Shown piece by piece: positions 1-9,127 of a stretch of DNA of 64,000 bases. The position numbers and the translations under genes were made by a program. This DNA is from Chryseobacterium gallinarum (GTDB lineage Bacteria > Bacteroidota > Bacteroidia > Flavobacteriales > Weeksellaceae). Position 1 is the first letter of the stretch. The number at the start of each line of letters is the position of its first letter. The DNA is taken from the NCBI RefSeq assembly GCF_001021975.1, contig NZ_CP009928.1, forward strand, positions 868,001 to 932,000, in the 5' to 3' direction. A model generated the notes under the pieces. The model did no database searches. It was not told where the DNA came from and saw only the letters and a program-made list of their open reading frames with translations.

Positions 1-174
1 TTTGCCGACACGTTCCAAAAAACGCACAAATACGGCAGTAGAATACCTTGAAAACATTTCGACACCTGCCACACTACGTCTGTAAAACTTCCTGCGGTTG
101 ATAAAATAGATAAGCCCTATACCAACAACGATAACAATAATACCAAACACTAATTGAGCCGTAACCGTATCCAT
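1..174 (-). CDS. small membrane protein next to the tra operon, 3' end cut by the window
   Basis: An open frame starts at an ATG at 174 and runs off the window after 58 codons. It begins with MDTVTAQLVF, followed by one hydrophobic segment (about residues 7-25, rich in Ile, Val and Gly) and then a basic stretch (NRRKFYRR). This is the layout of a single-pass inner-membrane protein with its tail in the cytoplasm. It follows traQ on the same strand after a hairpin at 237-264. I do not recognise a function. Small proteins of this kind follow traQ in related ICEs, but the name of the family cannot be fixed from this fragment. Confidence 0.6.
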   Translation of the reverse strand, partial: MDTVTAQLVFGIIVIVVGIGLIYFINRRKFYRRSVAGVEMFSRYSTAVFVRFLERVGK

Positions 175-236
175 ATTCCTAAAAATTATATCAAGTAAAA
201 TTAAACAAAAACATCTTACATCGAAAGCCGAAAAGC

Positions 237-264
237 AAAAACCGACCTGTTAAAGTCGGTTTTT
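237..264 (-). terminator. bidirectional-looking hairpin after traQ
   Basis: A ten-base stem, aaaaaccgac paired with gtcggttttt around an eight-base loop, lies 21 bases past the traQ stop. It ends in a T run on both strands. It probably ends or weakens the tra transcript before the small membrane protein gene. Confidence 0.6.
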
Positions 265-284
265 CAGCTTCATTTATCTTGTTC

Positions 285-734
285 TTAATCACTACTATTG
301 AATTGAAAACTTATCTGTTTCTCATTGCCAAAGCTATCCGAAATCCAAACCTCAAAGGACTGTGATACGGCAGATGTGGAAGTGTAATACAACCTGAACT
401 GCTCCGTTGGCAGTGGGTACAAATCATTGGGCAGGTACGGCGGTTCATCGAAATACCGCAATGTACCCTGACCGTCAAACTGAAAATACCGGAGATAGTA
501 TTGCGTTCCTGTATAATTTCCGATACGCTGTATGGTAATGCGTATCTCTACGGTCTGCCCGTTGGCAATATCTTTGGGTACTGGCATTACATTGACCTCA
601 AAAGGAAAATCGTTCTGTATTTCGAGTTCGTCATCTTTGCTGCAAGATACCAGTGTAACCGAAGTTGTAAGGGTTGCCAAAAGCACATATATAGGCAGTA
701 ATCCTATTCTGAATTTATTGAATATTGCTGTCAT
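285..734 (-). CDS. traQ: conjugative transposon protein TraQ (DUF3872 family)
   Basis: A 149-residue lipoprotein-like component of the Bacteroidetes transfer machine. The N-terminus has a hydrophobic segment ending in a lipobox-like VTLVSC at about residues 26-31, so the mature protein is probably anchored in the envelope by Cys31. The remainder looks like a beta-rich domain typical of DUF3872, with the sequences RITIQRIGNY and SQSFEVWISDSFGN. It is the last of the tra genes that I can name. It sits 11 bases after traO and is followed by a hairpin. The assignment rests on family appearance plus its position directly after traO. Its exact role in the channel is unknown. Confidence 0.85.
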   Translation of the reverse strand: MTAIFNKFRIGLLPIYVLLATLTTSVTLVSCSKDDELEIQNDFPFEVNVMPVPKDIANGQTVEIRITIQRIGNYTGTQYYLRYFQFDGQGTLRYFDEPPYLPNDLYPLPTEQFRLYYTSTSAVSQSFEVWISDSFGNEKQISFQFNSSD

Positions 735-745
735 TGTTTTACGTT

Positions 746-1306
746 TTAAAAGTTAAACCTTAATCCCACACCTGCCGACGGACGGAACTGTTCGAGATCT
801 GTACCCCACAAAACCTTTGTACGCCCTTGCAGAACTAATACAAAACGGTCTGACAGGTAGGTTTCAAATGTGAGCCGTCCGCCAGCACCATAGATGAAAT
901 TATCCTCGCTCAGTATCTTCGCCCCGTCATACAACATCGTTTCACCACGGTTGATGGTTTCGTACCCGACCACACCCGTTATTCCGAAATTCAGCGTGAT
1001 ATTCTTTCGGGCATCGCCTAACAGGAAGAAACTGTAGCCGCCCTCTGCGGTATAGGTTTCCTGCGGTATGCGTAAGTCTTTATAGTCGTGGTATTGGTGG
1101 GTGTATTCCAATGCCCAAAGCTGGTAATTGCCGTTTTTACCGTTTACAGTCATACCAAGACTGATATAATAATCGTTACCGATTTTATCTTCGGATAATA
1201 CACCTGCACTTATTTCTAATCCTTTCTGTTTAGGCAGCATTCTTTGTGCCTGTGTAACCGTGATGGCCACAAAGAGTAGCAGCACGGTATAGATATACTT
1301 TTTCAT
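746..1306 (-). CDS. traO: conjugative transposon protein TraO
   Basis: A 186-residue exported protein with a Sec signal peptide (about residues 1-20, ending TQAQ). A beta-rich, outer-membrane-like domain follows: alternating aromatic residues and a C-terminal SAGVGLRFNF strand that ends in Phe, as in outer-membrane barrel proteins. TraO is a conserved member of the Bacteroidetes tra operon and is expected at the outer membrane side of the channel. It lies 21 bases after traN and 11 bases before traQ, in one transcription unit. The identification is from signal peptide, size and order. Confidence 0.85.
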   Translation of the reverse strand: MKKYIYTVLLLFVAITVTQAQRMLPKQKGLEISAGVLSEDKIGNDYYISLGMTVNGKNGNYQLWALEYTHQYHDYKDLRIPQETYTAEGGYSFFLLGDARKNITLNFGITGVVGYETINRGETMLYDGAKILSEDNFIYGAGGRLTFETYLSDRFVLVLQGRTKVLWGTDLEQFRPSAGVGLRFNF

Positions 1307-1327
1307 TGTAATTGCTTTTAAAGGTTA

Positions 1328-2221
1328 CTAAAATTTCAGGTGCATATCGTTAATCAATCGGGCTTTTATCAAATCCGAATTTTCCACCTGAAGCGTTTGC
1401 TGTCTGCCACCATTCTTCTCGAAAATCTCAATCAACAGTACCTTGTCATCGGCAATGGTGAATTGGTCTAACAGAAATACATTCTGTTCGGTGGTTTGTC
1501 CTGAAATTTCTGTGAGTGGCTTGTAGGTACGAAGCGGTATCAACGGGCGTTCCTGTACAACAGTGCGTTTGGCTACCTTTTTATCTACCACTTTGAAATT
1601 GACAAAATCAATCTGAAAAGGCACATTGCTACGGTTTCTCAATTCCGTATGGAAATAGTATTTACCGTTGTGGATGTAAATGCCTTTCAGGATAAACTGA
1701 ATACCGAAGCTCTTAGATCCGATATGCTTTACAATACGTTTGTCTTTCTTGTAAATGGTTTCCAGAAGCAAACCCGCCAATGACGGGGAATTGTTGCCCA
1801 ATTCTTCAAAAAGAACATCATTACTGTTGGCCTTATCCACCGCTTTCTGCATGGTCAAAAGGTCATAGCTCAACGCATCGGGATACCCACTGTAATACAC
1901 ATTGAAGCTGTAAAAACGTCCGTCATTGGTAATGACCGAAAAATTAGTTTCGGGTTCAAAATCCCTTACCGATGCTTTTACACGCAGTACGTTTTCTGCA
2001 TCTTCCGCCTTACCTGCAATCAGGTATTCGCTTCCCAAATCCACATAGCGTATGGCGGTAGGGAAAATCAAATGCGAAGTTTTATCGTAGGTAACTTCCA
2101 TGCGGTACGGTTCTATTTTGCCCAGGGCAAGCGGTGCTTTGATGCTGTCCTGTGCGTAGGACTGTACGGCAAAGCCGAGTATCAGGGCCAAAGCCCAAAA
2201 GGTTTTAAAATGATTTTTCAT
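1328..2221 (-). CDS. traN: conjugative transposon protein TraN (DUF4138), VirB9-like channel protein
   Basis: A 297-residue secreted protein with a clear signal peptide (residues 1-23, ending SYAQ). The N-terminal half has the DUF4138 look (TYDKTSHLIFPTAIRYVDLG, then GSEYLIAGKAEDAENVLRVKA). It resembles VirB9 proteins, which line the periplasmic and outer-membrane channel. The C-terminal half (from about residue 160) contains beta strands such as KGIYIHNGKYYFHTELRNRS, typical of the family. It sits 24 bases after traM. In VirB-type systems this protein pairs with the VirB10-like protein, here TraM. Confidence 0.9.
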   Translation of the reverse strand: MKNHFKTFWALALILGFAVQSYAQDSIKAPLALGKIEPYRMEVTYDKTSHLIFPTAIRYVDLGSEYLIAGKAEDAENVLRVKASVRDFEPETNFSVITNDGRFYSFNVYYSGYPDALSYDLLTMQKAVDKANSNDVLFEELGNNSPSLAGLLLETIYKKDKRIVKHIGSKSFGIQFILKGIYIHNGKYYFHTELRNRSNVPFQIDFVNFKVVDKKVAKRTVVQERPLIPLRTYKPLTEISGQTTEQNVFLLDQFTIADDKVLLIEIFEKNGGRQQTLQVENSDLIKARLINDMHLKF

Positions 2222-2245
2222 TGTTTAAAATATTTGAGTTCAACA

Positions 2246-3583
2246 TCATTGTTTGGAAACAAGGAAGACCTGATGGCCTGCCTTTAGGGTTACTTTGGGT
2301 GTGCGCACCTTTTTGGCGAAATAGCCAGAAATGCCCTGTACCACGCCACGGCTAAGGTCTGCGGCAACCTGCTGTCCGGCGGACTGCGTGAGCATCACGC
2401 TGGTTCCCGAAGTCTGGCTCATATTGCCTGCCATTTCGGTAAGGGCATTCATTTCGGGCGAATACGGAACATACAAACCTTGCTGTCCGTCTATGTCATA
2501 AATGGTTATATCTACCGGTATGATATTGCCCTCCAGTTCTATTGAAGTAATCTTTAGCTGTAATCGCCCTCCCTGAAATTTGGCATTAGCTGTTACAATC
2601 GTTCCTTTTGGAATGGTTCGTTGTGGTGTTTGAGCTGGCTCCAATAAACGAAGACGTACACCTGTTTCGCCTACTATCGTTTGTGTTTCGTGTACACTTG
2701 CCTTTATACTGTTTTTGGGTTGTACCACCTGCTCAATGGAACCTGCGGTATAAAAGCCACGATTTCTCGTTTCGCTCCAATTGGCTAAGAAAGCACTATC
2801 CGTAGGCTCACGGTACAGGGCAGAAACGGTGTTTTTTCTTGCAGGTGTAAACGCCACAAAATGCTCTTTTTGGTTGGCAGACGAAACCGCCGGAGTAACA
2901 TTGTTATCAAGTGCAGCATTTTCTGTATTCGTATTCTTCGGAAGATATTTTGCCGCCATTTCATAGGATTTCTCCATTAGCTTCAGTTGGTCATCTACGG
3001 TGGCGACAGGCGGTACATCTTTCTCGGCCAATTGTTCCTTCAGTTCCTCCAATTGCCTGCGGAGTTCAGTTGTTTCCGCATTATCATCCTGATAGAATGA
3101 ACCCAATGTGCTTTGCATATTGCGGTAGCTGCTCAATGCAGGATTGCCGTTTCTTCCAGAAGTTCTGCCACCGCCGTATCCGTAGGCTTCTTCCTCTTCG
3201 GTAAACGCTTCTTCATTGTCCTGTGTACTGTCTTCCGTGTTCCAATAATCGGAAAGCGTGGTAAGTGCGTTGCGTTTTTCCTGGTCTTTTTGCTGAAGCA
3301 TTTCCTGCTCGTATGCTTTCCCTTTATCATCGGGTAGCCCTGCATCCGTAGCCTGTGGTACGGCATCGTTCAGCCCGATGTTTTCCATTGCCTTTTTATC
3401 TTCGGATGGTTTAAATATGAGGTACATACAACCCACGAAGACAATTCCCATCAAGCCGAATATAAGTGGCTTTTTGAGCTTTTCGGCTTTGCTCTCTGTG
3501 CTGTCTTGCAGCACATCAGCGGTTACCGACGGGTTTCCTTCCGTTACCCGGACAACCGATTTTTTGTTCTCCTTATCTTTCAT
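2246..3583 (-). CDS. traM: conjugative transposon protein TraM, VirB10-like
   Basis: A 445-residue inner-membrane protein. A short cytoplasmic N-terminus is followed by one membrane segment (about residues 39-57), then a long charged, Gln/Glu-rich periplasmic linker with coiled-coil character (ELRRQLEELKEQLAEKD at about residues 174-190). The C-terminal domain (about 290-445) has the sequences TIPKGTIVTANAKFQGGRL and VMLTQSAGQQVAADLSRG, typical of TraM and similar in layout to VirB10. VirB10 proteins span both membranes and pass the energy signal. The start overlaps the end of traL by 11 bases, which suggests coupled translation. Confidence 0.9.
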   Translation of the reverse strand: MKDKENKKSVVRVTEGNPSVTADVLQDSTESKAEKLKKPLIFGLMGIVFVGCMYLIFKPSEDKKAMENIGLNDAVPQATDAGLPDDKGKAYEQEMLQQKDQEKRNALTTLSDYWNTEDSTQDNEEAFTEEEEAYGYGGGRTSGRNGNPALSSYRNMQSTLGSFYQDDNAETTELRRQLEELKEQLAEKDVPPVATVDDQLKLMEKSYEMAAKYLPKNTNTENAALDNNVTPAVSSANQKEHFVAFTPARKNTVSALYREPTDSAFLANWSETRNRGFYTAGSIEQVVQPKNSIKASVHETQTIVGETGVRLRLLEPAQTPQRTIPKGTIVTANAKFQGGRLQLKITSIELEGNIIPVDITIYDIDGQQGLYVPYSPEMNALTEMAGNMSQTSGTSVMLTQSAGQQVAADLSRGVVQGISGYFAKKVRTPKVTLKAGHQVFLVSKQ

Positions 3584-3857
3584 AAATTCTATTTTTTAAA
3601 ATTGTTGTTATGGTGTCCTGCAAGGTTGCCGGACTTTCTTTCTTTTTGAGGACAGGGTTTTCGATATGCTCGATGTGCATGTCGTTACCGGACTTTGCCG
3701 TGTCGTACCATACTTTGAAAATGACCCCTGCGGTCAACAGCAGATACCCCACAAAAAAGTACAGGGTATATTGGTGTTGTTTCCTGATGGGCAAAGTCTG
3801 CCAGCGGTCGTCCAGCTTGTCAAAGTACCTGTCCATATTTGCTCTGATTTTTTTCAT
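3573..3857 (-). CDS. traL: conjugative transposon protein TraL (DUF3989)
   Basis: A 94-residue protein with a basic N-terminus (MKKIRANMDRYFDKLDDRWQ), a single membrane segment (about residues 30-50) and a charged C-terminal tail, the pattern of the DUF3989/TraL family. It overlaps the traM start by 11 bases. It likely sits in the inner membrane near TraK and TraM. The function in the channel is not known in detail. Confidence 0.85.
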   Translation of the reverse strand: MKKIRANMDRYFDKLDDRWQTLPIRKQHQYTLYFFVGYLLLTAGVIFKVWYDTAKSGNDMHIEHIENPVLKKKESPATLQDTITTILKNRIYER

Positions 3858-3877
3858 ACCTTAATGATTATCGGTTA

Positions 3878-4309
3878 TTACATTCTGAGCCGTCTGACCT
3901 GTGAAGACAGCTTTTGTTTAGGTGGTTCGGACACCAATGCAATGGCTTCTTTTCGGGTCGGCACTGTACCTGTGGATAGGTTTGTCAGTTCCGACTTCTT
4001 CATTAAATGCCCGTATTGGTCTTTCCTTGTAATGTCCATTTTCTGTACATCGAATTTGCCGTCTTCGTACCGTACCCGCATATAGCAATCAACTTTGGGT
4101 TTGTCATCGCCATTCCATTCGATGTAAGTCCTTAACGAAAAGCTATCGGGCCGCAGAGGTTTGTCCGTACCATTCTTGCAAGCCTCCAAGAACTGGCTGA
4201 TACTGTCTTTAATTTTATCGGGGTAAGCTCCCTCCGTTTGGAAATACCCATCATATCCTTTATCAGTCAGTGTTTTTGCGAATGTGCTTAAATCAAGTAA
4301 CTGTTTCAT
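3878..4309 (-). CDS. conserved hypothetical gene between traK and traL
   Basis: A 143-residue soluble protein with no signal peptide or membrane segment, located in the tra operon 10 bases after traK and 20 bases before traL. Visible features are an N-terminal MKQLLDLSTFAKTLTDKG, a central IEWNGDDKPKVDCYMRVRYEDGKF strand region, and a basic tail (KLSSQVRRLRM). I do not recognise a family. The operon position and soluble character fit a cytoplasmic accessory or regulatory factor of transfer. CTnDOT itself has no lettered tra gene between traK and traL, so this is an addition found in this ICE type. Confidence 0.7.
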   Translation of the reverse strand: MKQLLDLSTFAKTLTDKGYDGYFQTEGAYPDKIKDSISQFLEACKNGTDKPLRPDSFSLRTYIEWNGDDKPKVDCYMRVRYEDGKFDVQKMDITRKDQYGHLMKKSELTNLSTGTVPTRKEAIALVSEPPKQKLSSQVRRLRM

Positions 4310-4319
4310 ATCCCTAGTT

Positions 4320-4943
4320 TTAGCGGTTTATAACTTCGATATCCCTGTTTTCTATTACCGCGAACTTTTCGATGTTAAATCCTTGCGGATTGTTGTCCGA
4401 ACGGACGGAATTCACGAGATAGCAGGAAGTAATCAGATTTCGCCTGGTCACGTTGCTTGACCGGATAATGAACTGTTTGGCATAGGTTCGCACCGAATAC
4501 GGATAGTTGTCGAAGTTGCACACGACACTATCCACCTCTATGCGTTGCTGCACATTACCGGATATGATACGGTTGTAATAGCCCTTTTCCGACAGGTCTT
4601 TGTAATAATCAAAAGCTGATTTGTCGGCAAGGTTAAATGCCCGTTTCATATTGCTTTCAATGGCATTCTTATCGGGAGCAAGCGTAAAAAAAAGCTCGTG
4701 AAAACGTCTGACGTGTTCCCTTGCTTCCACAGGTCGGTTGATGCTGGCATCCTGCGATAAGGCAAGCATCAGTGATTTGCCATTATCCAACACATAGATT
4801 TTCTGGCGTTGTTCTTCTGCGAAGCGGTAGGATTGCCATACGGCATATCCTACCACGCCGATGCAGAGAACAGCAAACACAATGGCATACAAACGGATCT
4901 GCCTAAAGCTGTTTTCGATATTTCTTAGCGTTTTAAATTCCAT
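4320..4943 (-). CDS. traK: conjugative transposon protein TraK, VirB8-like
   Basis: A 207-residue protein with one N-terminal membrane segment (about residues 18-36) and a periplasmic domain. Family-typical sequences include FFTLAPDKNAIESNMKRAF and FDNYPYSVRTYAKQFIIRSS. TraK proteins of Bacteroidetes ICEs correspond to VirB8, the periplasmic assembly platform that contacts the VirB9- and VirB10-like proteins. It follows traJ after 21 bases. Length and sequence pattern agree with the family. Confidence 0.9.
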   Translation of the reverse strand: MEFKTLRNIENSFRQIRLYAIVFAVLCIGVVGYAVWQSYRFAEEQRQKIYVLDNGKSLMLALSQDASINRPVEAREHVRRFHELFFTLAPDKNAIESNMKRAFNLADKSAFDYYKDLSEKGYYNRIISGNVQQRIEVDSVVCNFDNYPYSVRTYAKQFIIRSSNVTRRNLITSCYLVNSVRSDNNPQGFNIEKFAVIENRDIEVINR

Positions 4944-4964
4944 TTTTAAATCATTTAATTGTTT

Positions 4965-5960
4965 TTATTTTCCCATTAATTTGCCACCGATGTTTCCGGC
5001 TGTTGAGCCAACCCCGGCACTTGCGATGTTTCCGGCTTTCATTGCGGTCTGGTTTACATTACGGGTAAAGTTTCCTGCTCCTCCAGCCTGAATAATCCAG
5101 CCCGTTACGGTCGGGATCGTGAAATAACCCACAATACCGATTATCATAAACACGATGTACACGGTGTTGCCCGTATCGGGTATGTAGGTGGGGTCTGCAA
5201 GCATTGCTATATCCTTTTCAATAATGAGGGATTGTATTTTGGCGAGCATGGAACTGAACAGATCGGCTACGGGTAGCCATAGGTAAACGCTGACATACCG
5301 GGTCAGCCATTGCGTGAGCGTGGACTGAAAACCGTCCCATACACTTATTGCAAAGGCTATCGGCCCCAATATGGAAAGTACGATAAGGAAAAACGTTCGT
5401 ATAGTATCCACGACGAGTGCCGCAGCCTGAAAAAGTACCTCCAACAGATTGCGGAACCAATTTTTGACCGCCTGCTCCGTTTGGTAGGCGAACCTGTCCA
5501 TATACATTCCTGACATCGTAATCAGGTCGCTTGGCGACCAGCCCAACTCTTCGAGTTTCTTATCAAATTCCTCATTGGATACGAGGTAGGCAGTTTCCGG
5601 ATTTCTGAGCATTGCTTCCCGTTCCAGCAGGTCTTTTTTAGCCTGCAAATCGTTAAGGTCAAGTACCTGGTCTTCGAGAATGGCATGTGTACCCTGTACC
5701 ACCGGACTTAGTACCGCATTGATGGTGCCTAATACGATGGTCGGGAAGAACATAATACAGATACCCAAAGCGAAAGGACGGAGCAAGGGATACATATCAA
5801 TCGGTTCTGCCCGGCTCAAAGCCTGCCATACTTTTATGGCAACATAGAACAATGCTCCCAAGCCCGCTACCCCTTTAGCCACTGCCGCCATATCAGCGGA
5901 CAGTGGCATCATCTCATCATATAATGAGCGTAGGACTTCGTGAAGATTACTAAATTCCAT
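4965..5960 (-). CDS. traJ: conjugative transposon protein TraJ, VirB6-like polytopic membrane protein
   Basis: A 331-residue inner-membrane protein with about six to seven hydrophobic segments (for example LRPFALGICIMFFPTIVLGT, FFLIVLSILGPIAFAISVW, and IVFMIIGIVGYFTIPTVTGW). The C-terminus is Gly/Ala/Asn-rich and weakly structured (GNIASAGVGSTAGNIGGK). The layout matches VirB6, the membrane base of the substrate path. It begins two bases after the traI stop, so the two are surely cotranscribed. Confidence 0.9.
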   Translation of the reverse strand: MEFSNLHEVLRSLYDEMMPLSADMAAVAKGVAGLGALFYVAIKVWQALSRAEPIDMYPLLRPFALGICIMFFPTIVLGTINAVLSPVVQGTHAILEDQVLDLNDLQAKKDLLEREAMLRNPETAYLVSNEEFDKKLEELGWSPSDLITMSGMYMDRFAYQTEQAVKNWFRNLLEVLFQAAALVVDTIRTFFLIVLSILGPIAFAISVWDGFQSTLTQWLTRYVSVYLWLPVADLFSSMLAKIQSLIIEKDIAMLADPTYIPDTGNTVYIVFMIIGIVGYFTIPTVTGWIIQAGGAGNFTRNVNQTAMKAGNIASAGVGSTAGNIGGKLMGK

Positions 5961-5962
5961 AA

Positions 5963-6595
5963 CTACCAGTATTTTTGGTTTGGCGTTCCGTAGAGTTCAA
6001 GCACTCTTTTGGTATTGTTCTGTTTTTTTGCCCGCAGGATGCTCACGGAGATGTTTTTATTGGTGTAGTAGCGTACAAGGCTGTGGTATTCCTTTACCTC
6101 TTTATATACACGGTCAATAATATCCATACGCTCCTTGTCGTTCAGCGAAAGGCTGGATGAGGTTACAATCTGCTTCAGTTCTTTCAGCAGTTCAGTACTC
6201 TCATTTAAGAGTGCCGAGTAACCATTGGCGATTGCCGCCAGTTCCTGCGGGGAGAAATTCGGGTCGTTCATCATCTTGCCGAAATTCTGTACATACATTT
6301 CGGACACGTCACCTACCAACAGAACCGTTTGCTGTACTTTACGGGCATCTTTCACAAGGTTATTGACGGCTTTCAGCTTGTCGTAATACTCCTTGCCTTG
6401 CTTGTACATCTTTTCTACTTCCTTGAAGTTCTTAATTACATTGCTTACGGTCGAGGAAGTCTGAACGATTTCGTTCGCACTGTTGATAATACCCGATGCA
6501 AGGTTTGACGGGTCAACAACCACCCACTGAGCTTTTGCGGACGGTGATACAGCAAATAGCAGTGCCGTACACACCATAAAAAGGATTTTTTTCAT
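5963..6595 (-). CDS. traI: conjugative transposon protein TraI (DUF4141), VirB5-like
   Basis: A 210-residue exported protein with a signal peptide (about residues 1-22, ending AKAQ) and a mostly helical mature domain (EKMYKQGKEYYDKLKAVNNL and similar). This is the DUF4141 pattern. By size, helix content and position before the VirB6-like gene it resembles VirB5 pilus-tip proteins, but that is inference. It lies 27 bases after traG. Confidence 0.88.
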   Translation of the reverse strand: MKKILFMVCTALLFAVSPSAKAQWVVVDPSNLASGIINSANEIVQTSSTVSNVIKNFKEVEKMYKQGKEYYDKLKAVNNLVKDARKVQQTVLLVGDVSEMYVQNFGKMMNDPNFSPQELAAIANGYSALLNESTELLKELKQIVTSSSLSLNDKERMDIIDRVYKEVKEYHSLVRYYTNKNISVSILRAKKQNNTKRVLELYGTPNQKYW

Positions 6596-6622
6596 TGTTC
6601 TGAATTTTTAAATGATTAATAA

Positions 6623-9127
6623 TTATTGATTTGCCTTATCCCGCCTTTGCATTGCGATATGCTTAATGGCGAGTTCGACATTGCCGTCCAGTTCGGATGC
6701 GAGCTGCATCACTTCCATTTTTTCGGTTTCTTCGGTTGTGTAGGCGAGGTATTCCTCCAAACTCACTTCGGTGGCATAAACTGCCGAGTGCGTACCACCT
6801 AAGCCGATCCAAACCTCTTTGTACAATCGGCTTGGGTCGTTGTTCATATTGATGGAAAGTACTTGTCCTTTCTCCTTGTCGGTCAGCCCCAGCATCGCCT
6901 GTATATCATCGAATTTGTTCATATACTTGCGTTGGTCTAAGAGGATTTTGCAGTCGGAATTGTTGATGATTGATTCTTTCACAATGGGCGACTGGATAAT
7001 ATCATCGACTTCTTGCGTTACAACAATGGCTTCTCCGAAGAATTTTCTGACGGTTTTAAACAAATATTTTATGTATTCTGCCATTCCCTCTTTGGCAATC
7101 GCTTTCCACGCTTCTTCAATCAGGATGAGCTTTCGGATACCTTTCAGCCTCCGCATCTTGTTGATGAACACCTCCATAATGATGATCGTGACGATGGGAA
7201 AGAGGATTTTGTGGTCCTTTATTGCATCAATTTCAAATACAATAAAGCGTTTGGAAAGCAGGTCTAACTGCTTGTCCGAGTTCAACAGGTAATCATATTC
7301 GCCACCTTTGTAATAGGGTTCGAGTACGTTGAGAAAATTGGCAATGTCAAAGTCTTTTTCCCTTACCTGTTTTTCTTCGAGTACCTTTCGGTAATCGCCC
7401 TGCACATACTCGTAAAAACCGTTGAATGAGGGGAATACATCTTTCGTTTTGATACGTTCGATATAACCACTTACTGCATTGGACAATGCTACTTCTTCCG
7501 ACCTTGTGGGCGGCTCGTCATCACGTTTCCAAAGCGTGAGTATCAAAGTCTTGATACTTTCCCGCTTTTCGATGTCGAACACGCCGTCGTCCGTATAGAA
7601 AGGGTTAAAGGCAATCGGGTTGTCTTCGGTATAAGTGAAATAAACACCGTCTTCGCCTTTGGTTTTCCCTTTAATGAGTTCGCATAATCCCTGATAAGAG
7701 TTCCCTGTATCCACGAGCAATACGTGAGCACCTTGTTCATAGTACTGTCGAACCATGTGGTTGGTAAAAAAAGATTTCCCGCTTCCTGACGGACCCAATA
7801 TGAATTTGTTCCGGTTCGTGATAATCCCACGCTTCATCGGCAAATCCGATATGTCCAAATGAATGGGCTTTCCGGTAAGCCTGTCAGCCATCTTGATACC
7901 GAACGGTGAGGGCGAATTGTGGTAGTTGGTTTCTTCCGTGAAGAAGCACAAGGCAGGTTCAATGAATGTGTAAAAACTTTCTTCACTCGGAAAATCGCCC
8001 GCATTGCCCGGCATACCTGCCCAATACAATGTGGCTACGTCCGTAGTATTGTGGCGTGGCTTACATTCCATTAGTGCCAAGGCACTACCGCAATCGTTCT
8101 TTAGCTGTTTCAGTTCCGCTGGATCCTCTGACCAGGCTATGATGTTGAAGTGTGCCCGTATAGATGAAAGACCTAAAGAATGTGCTTCGTTCAGGTACTT
8201 TTCTATCCATTCTTTATTGATTTGGTTGGCACGGCTGTACCTTGCCAAAGAGTGCATATTCCTTGCGGACTTCTCAAACTTTTGCAGGTTGTCCTCGCTG
8301 TTATCCAAAAACAAGTACTGATTGTAGATATGGTTACAGCTTAACAACAACCCAACAGGAGCAGCGAACGACAGACGGCAGTCGCTCCGATCCGTGGACA
8401 ACTTTTCAAAACGGGTATCTGCCGAAACCGTTCCAGGCAAATCGTCCGTATCGGACAAGGTATGCAATGACAACCTTTTGTTTCCGATACGGACTTCTTC
8501 AGCTCCCAACCCGATGTCCTGCATTGGTGTTCCGGCTTCACGAGATAGCGTAAGGTATTGCTCCAGCAATCCCTGTTTGCTGTCCGTTCCGATGATGTCA
8601 TCTTCGGTCAGGCGTTGCAGGCTTACAAAGCCGCTATCGTTCACAATACGCTCAAACTGTGCCACCGCTTCCATAAATCGGTGTATCGTTTCCTTGTTCC
8701 TGATTTCCTTTGGTATCAAAGTACCTTTGCAAAGCGAACTGAAATTGCTTTGCATACGCATCCGCTCTTTGGTAGTCTTGGTCAGGAACAGGTAGCAATA
8801 GTGGTTCAGAAACGGTCGCTCGTTGAAATGGCGTTGGTAGGACTTAGCCAAAAAGCTCTGATCTTCCTTTGCCAAATCGGGGGCATAGCTTTCCTTGATG
8901 TACCAATCTTGCTTATGGATGACCGTAAAATCGGGCAAGGTCTTGATAGCCTTGTGCCAGGCGGAGTGAATGGCTTCGTATTCTGCCGATGCCACTGTGA
9001 ACAGTTCCGGTAAACGCACTTCAAAACAGGCGGTAATGTCCGCATCTTTGGAAAGGATGCAGTTGTTCTCTACTGCCAGCAATGGAAATTTACTTTCCAG
9101 CGTAGTGGTTTTAGATACATTTCTCAT
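6623..9127 (-). CDS. traG: conjugation ATPase TraG, VirB4-like
   Basis: An 834-residue cytoplasmic ATPase that powers assembly of the mating channel. The N-terminal half carries the TraG/VirB4 N-terminal region. The C-terminal half has a Walker A motif GPSGSGKS near residue 444, a Walker B region KLILIEEAWK near residue 665, and the conserved VTQEVDDI and NNSDCKILLDQ segments of the family. The start codon overlaps the traF stop in an ATGA arrangement, so translation is probably coupled. Full family length with all motifs suggests it is active. Confidence 0.95.
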   Translation of the reverse strand: MRNVSKTTTLESKFPLLAVENNCILSKDADITACFEVRLPELFTVASAEYEAIHSAWHKAIKTLPDFTVIHKQDWYIKESYAPDLAKEDQSFLAKSYQRHFNERPFLNHYCYLFLTKTTKERMRMQSNFSSLCKGTLIPKEIRNKETIHRFMEAVAQFERIVNDSGFVSLQRLTEDDIIGTDSKQGLLEQYLTLSREAGTPMQDIGLGAEEVRIGNKRLSLHTLSDTDDLPGTVSADTRFEKLSTDRSDCRLSFAAPVGLLLSCNHIYNQYLFLDNSEDNLQKFEKSARNMHSLARYSRANQINKEWIEKYLNEAHSLGLSSIRAHFNIIAWSEDPAELKQLKNDCGSALALMECKPRHNTTDVATLYWAGMPGNAGDFPSEESFYTFIEPALCFFTEETNYHNSPSPFGIKMADRLTGKPIHLDISDLPMKRGIITNRNKFILGPSGSGKSFFTNHMVRQYYEQGAHVLLVDTGNSYQGLCELIKGKTKGEDGVYFTYTEDNPIAFNPFYTDDGVFDIEKRESIKTLILTLWKRDDEPPTRSEEVALSNAVSGYIERIKTKDVFPSFNGFYEYVQGDYRKVLEEKQVREKDFDIANFLNVLEPYYKGGEYDYLLNSDKQLDLLSKRFIVFEIDAIKDHKILFPIVTIIIMEVFINKMRRLKGIRKLILIEEAWKAIAKEGMAEYIKYLFKTVRKFFGEAIVVTQEVDDIIQSPIVKESIINNSDCKILLDQRKYMNKFDDIQAMLGLTDKEKGQVLSINMNNDPSRLYKEVWIGLGGTHSAVYATEVSLEEYLAYTTEETEKMEVMQLASELDGNVELAIKHIAMQRRDKANQ

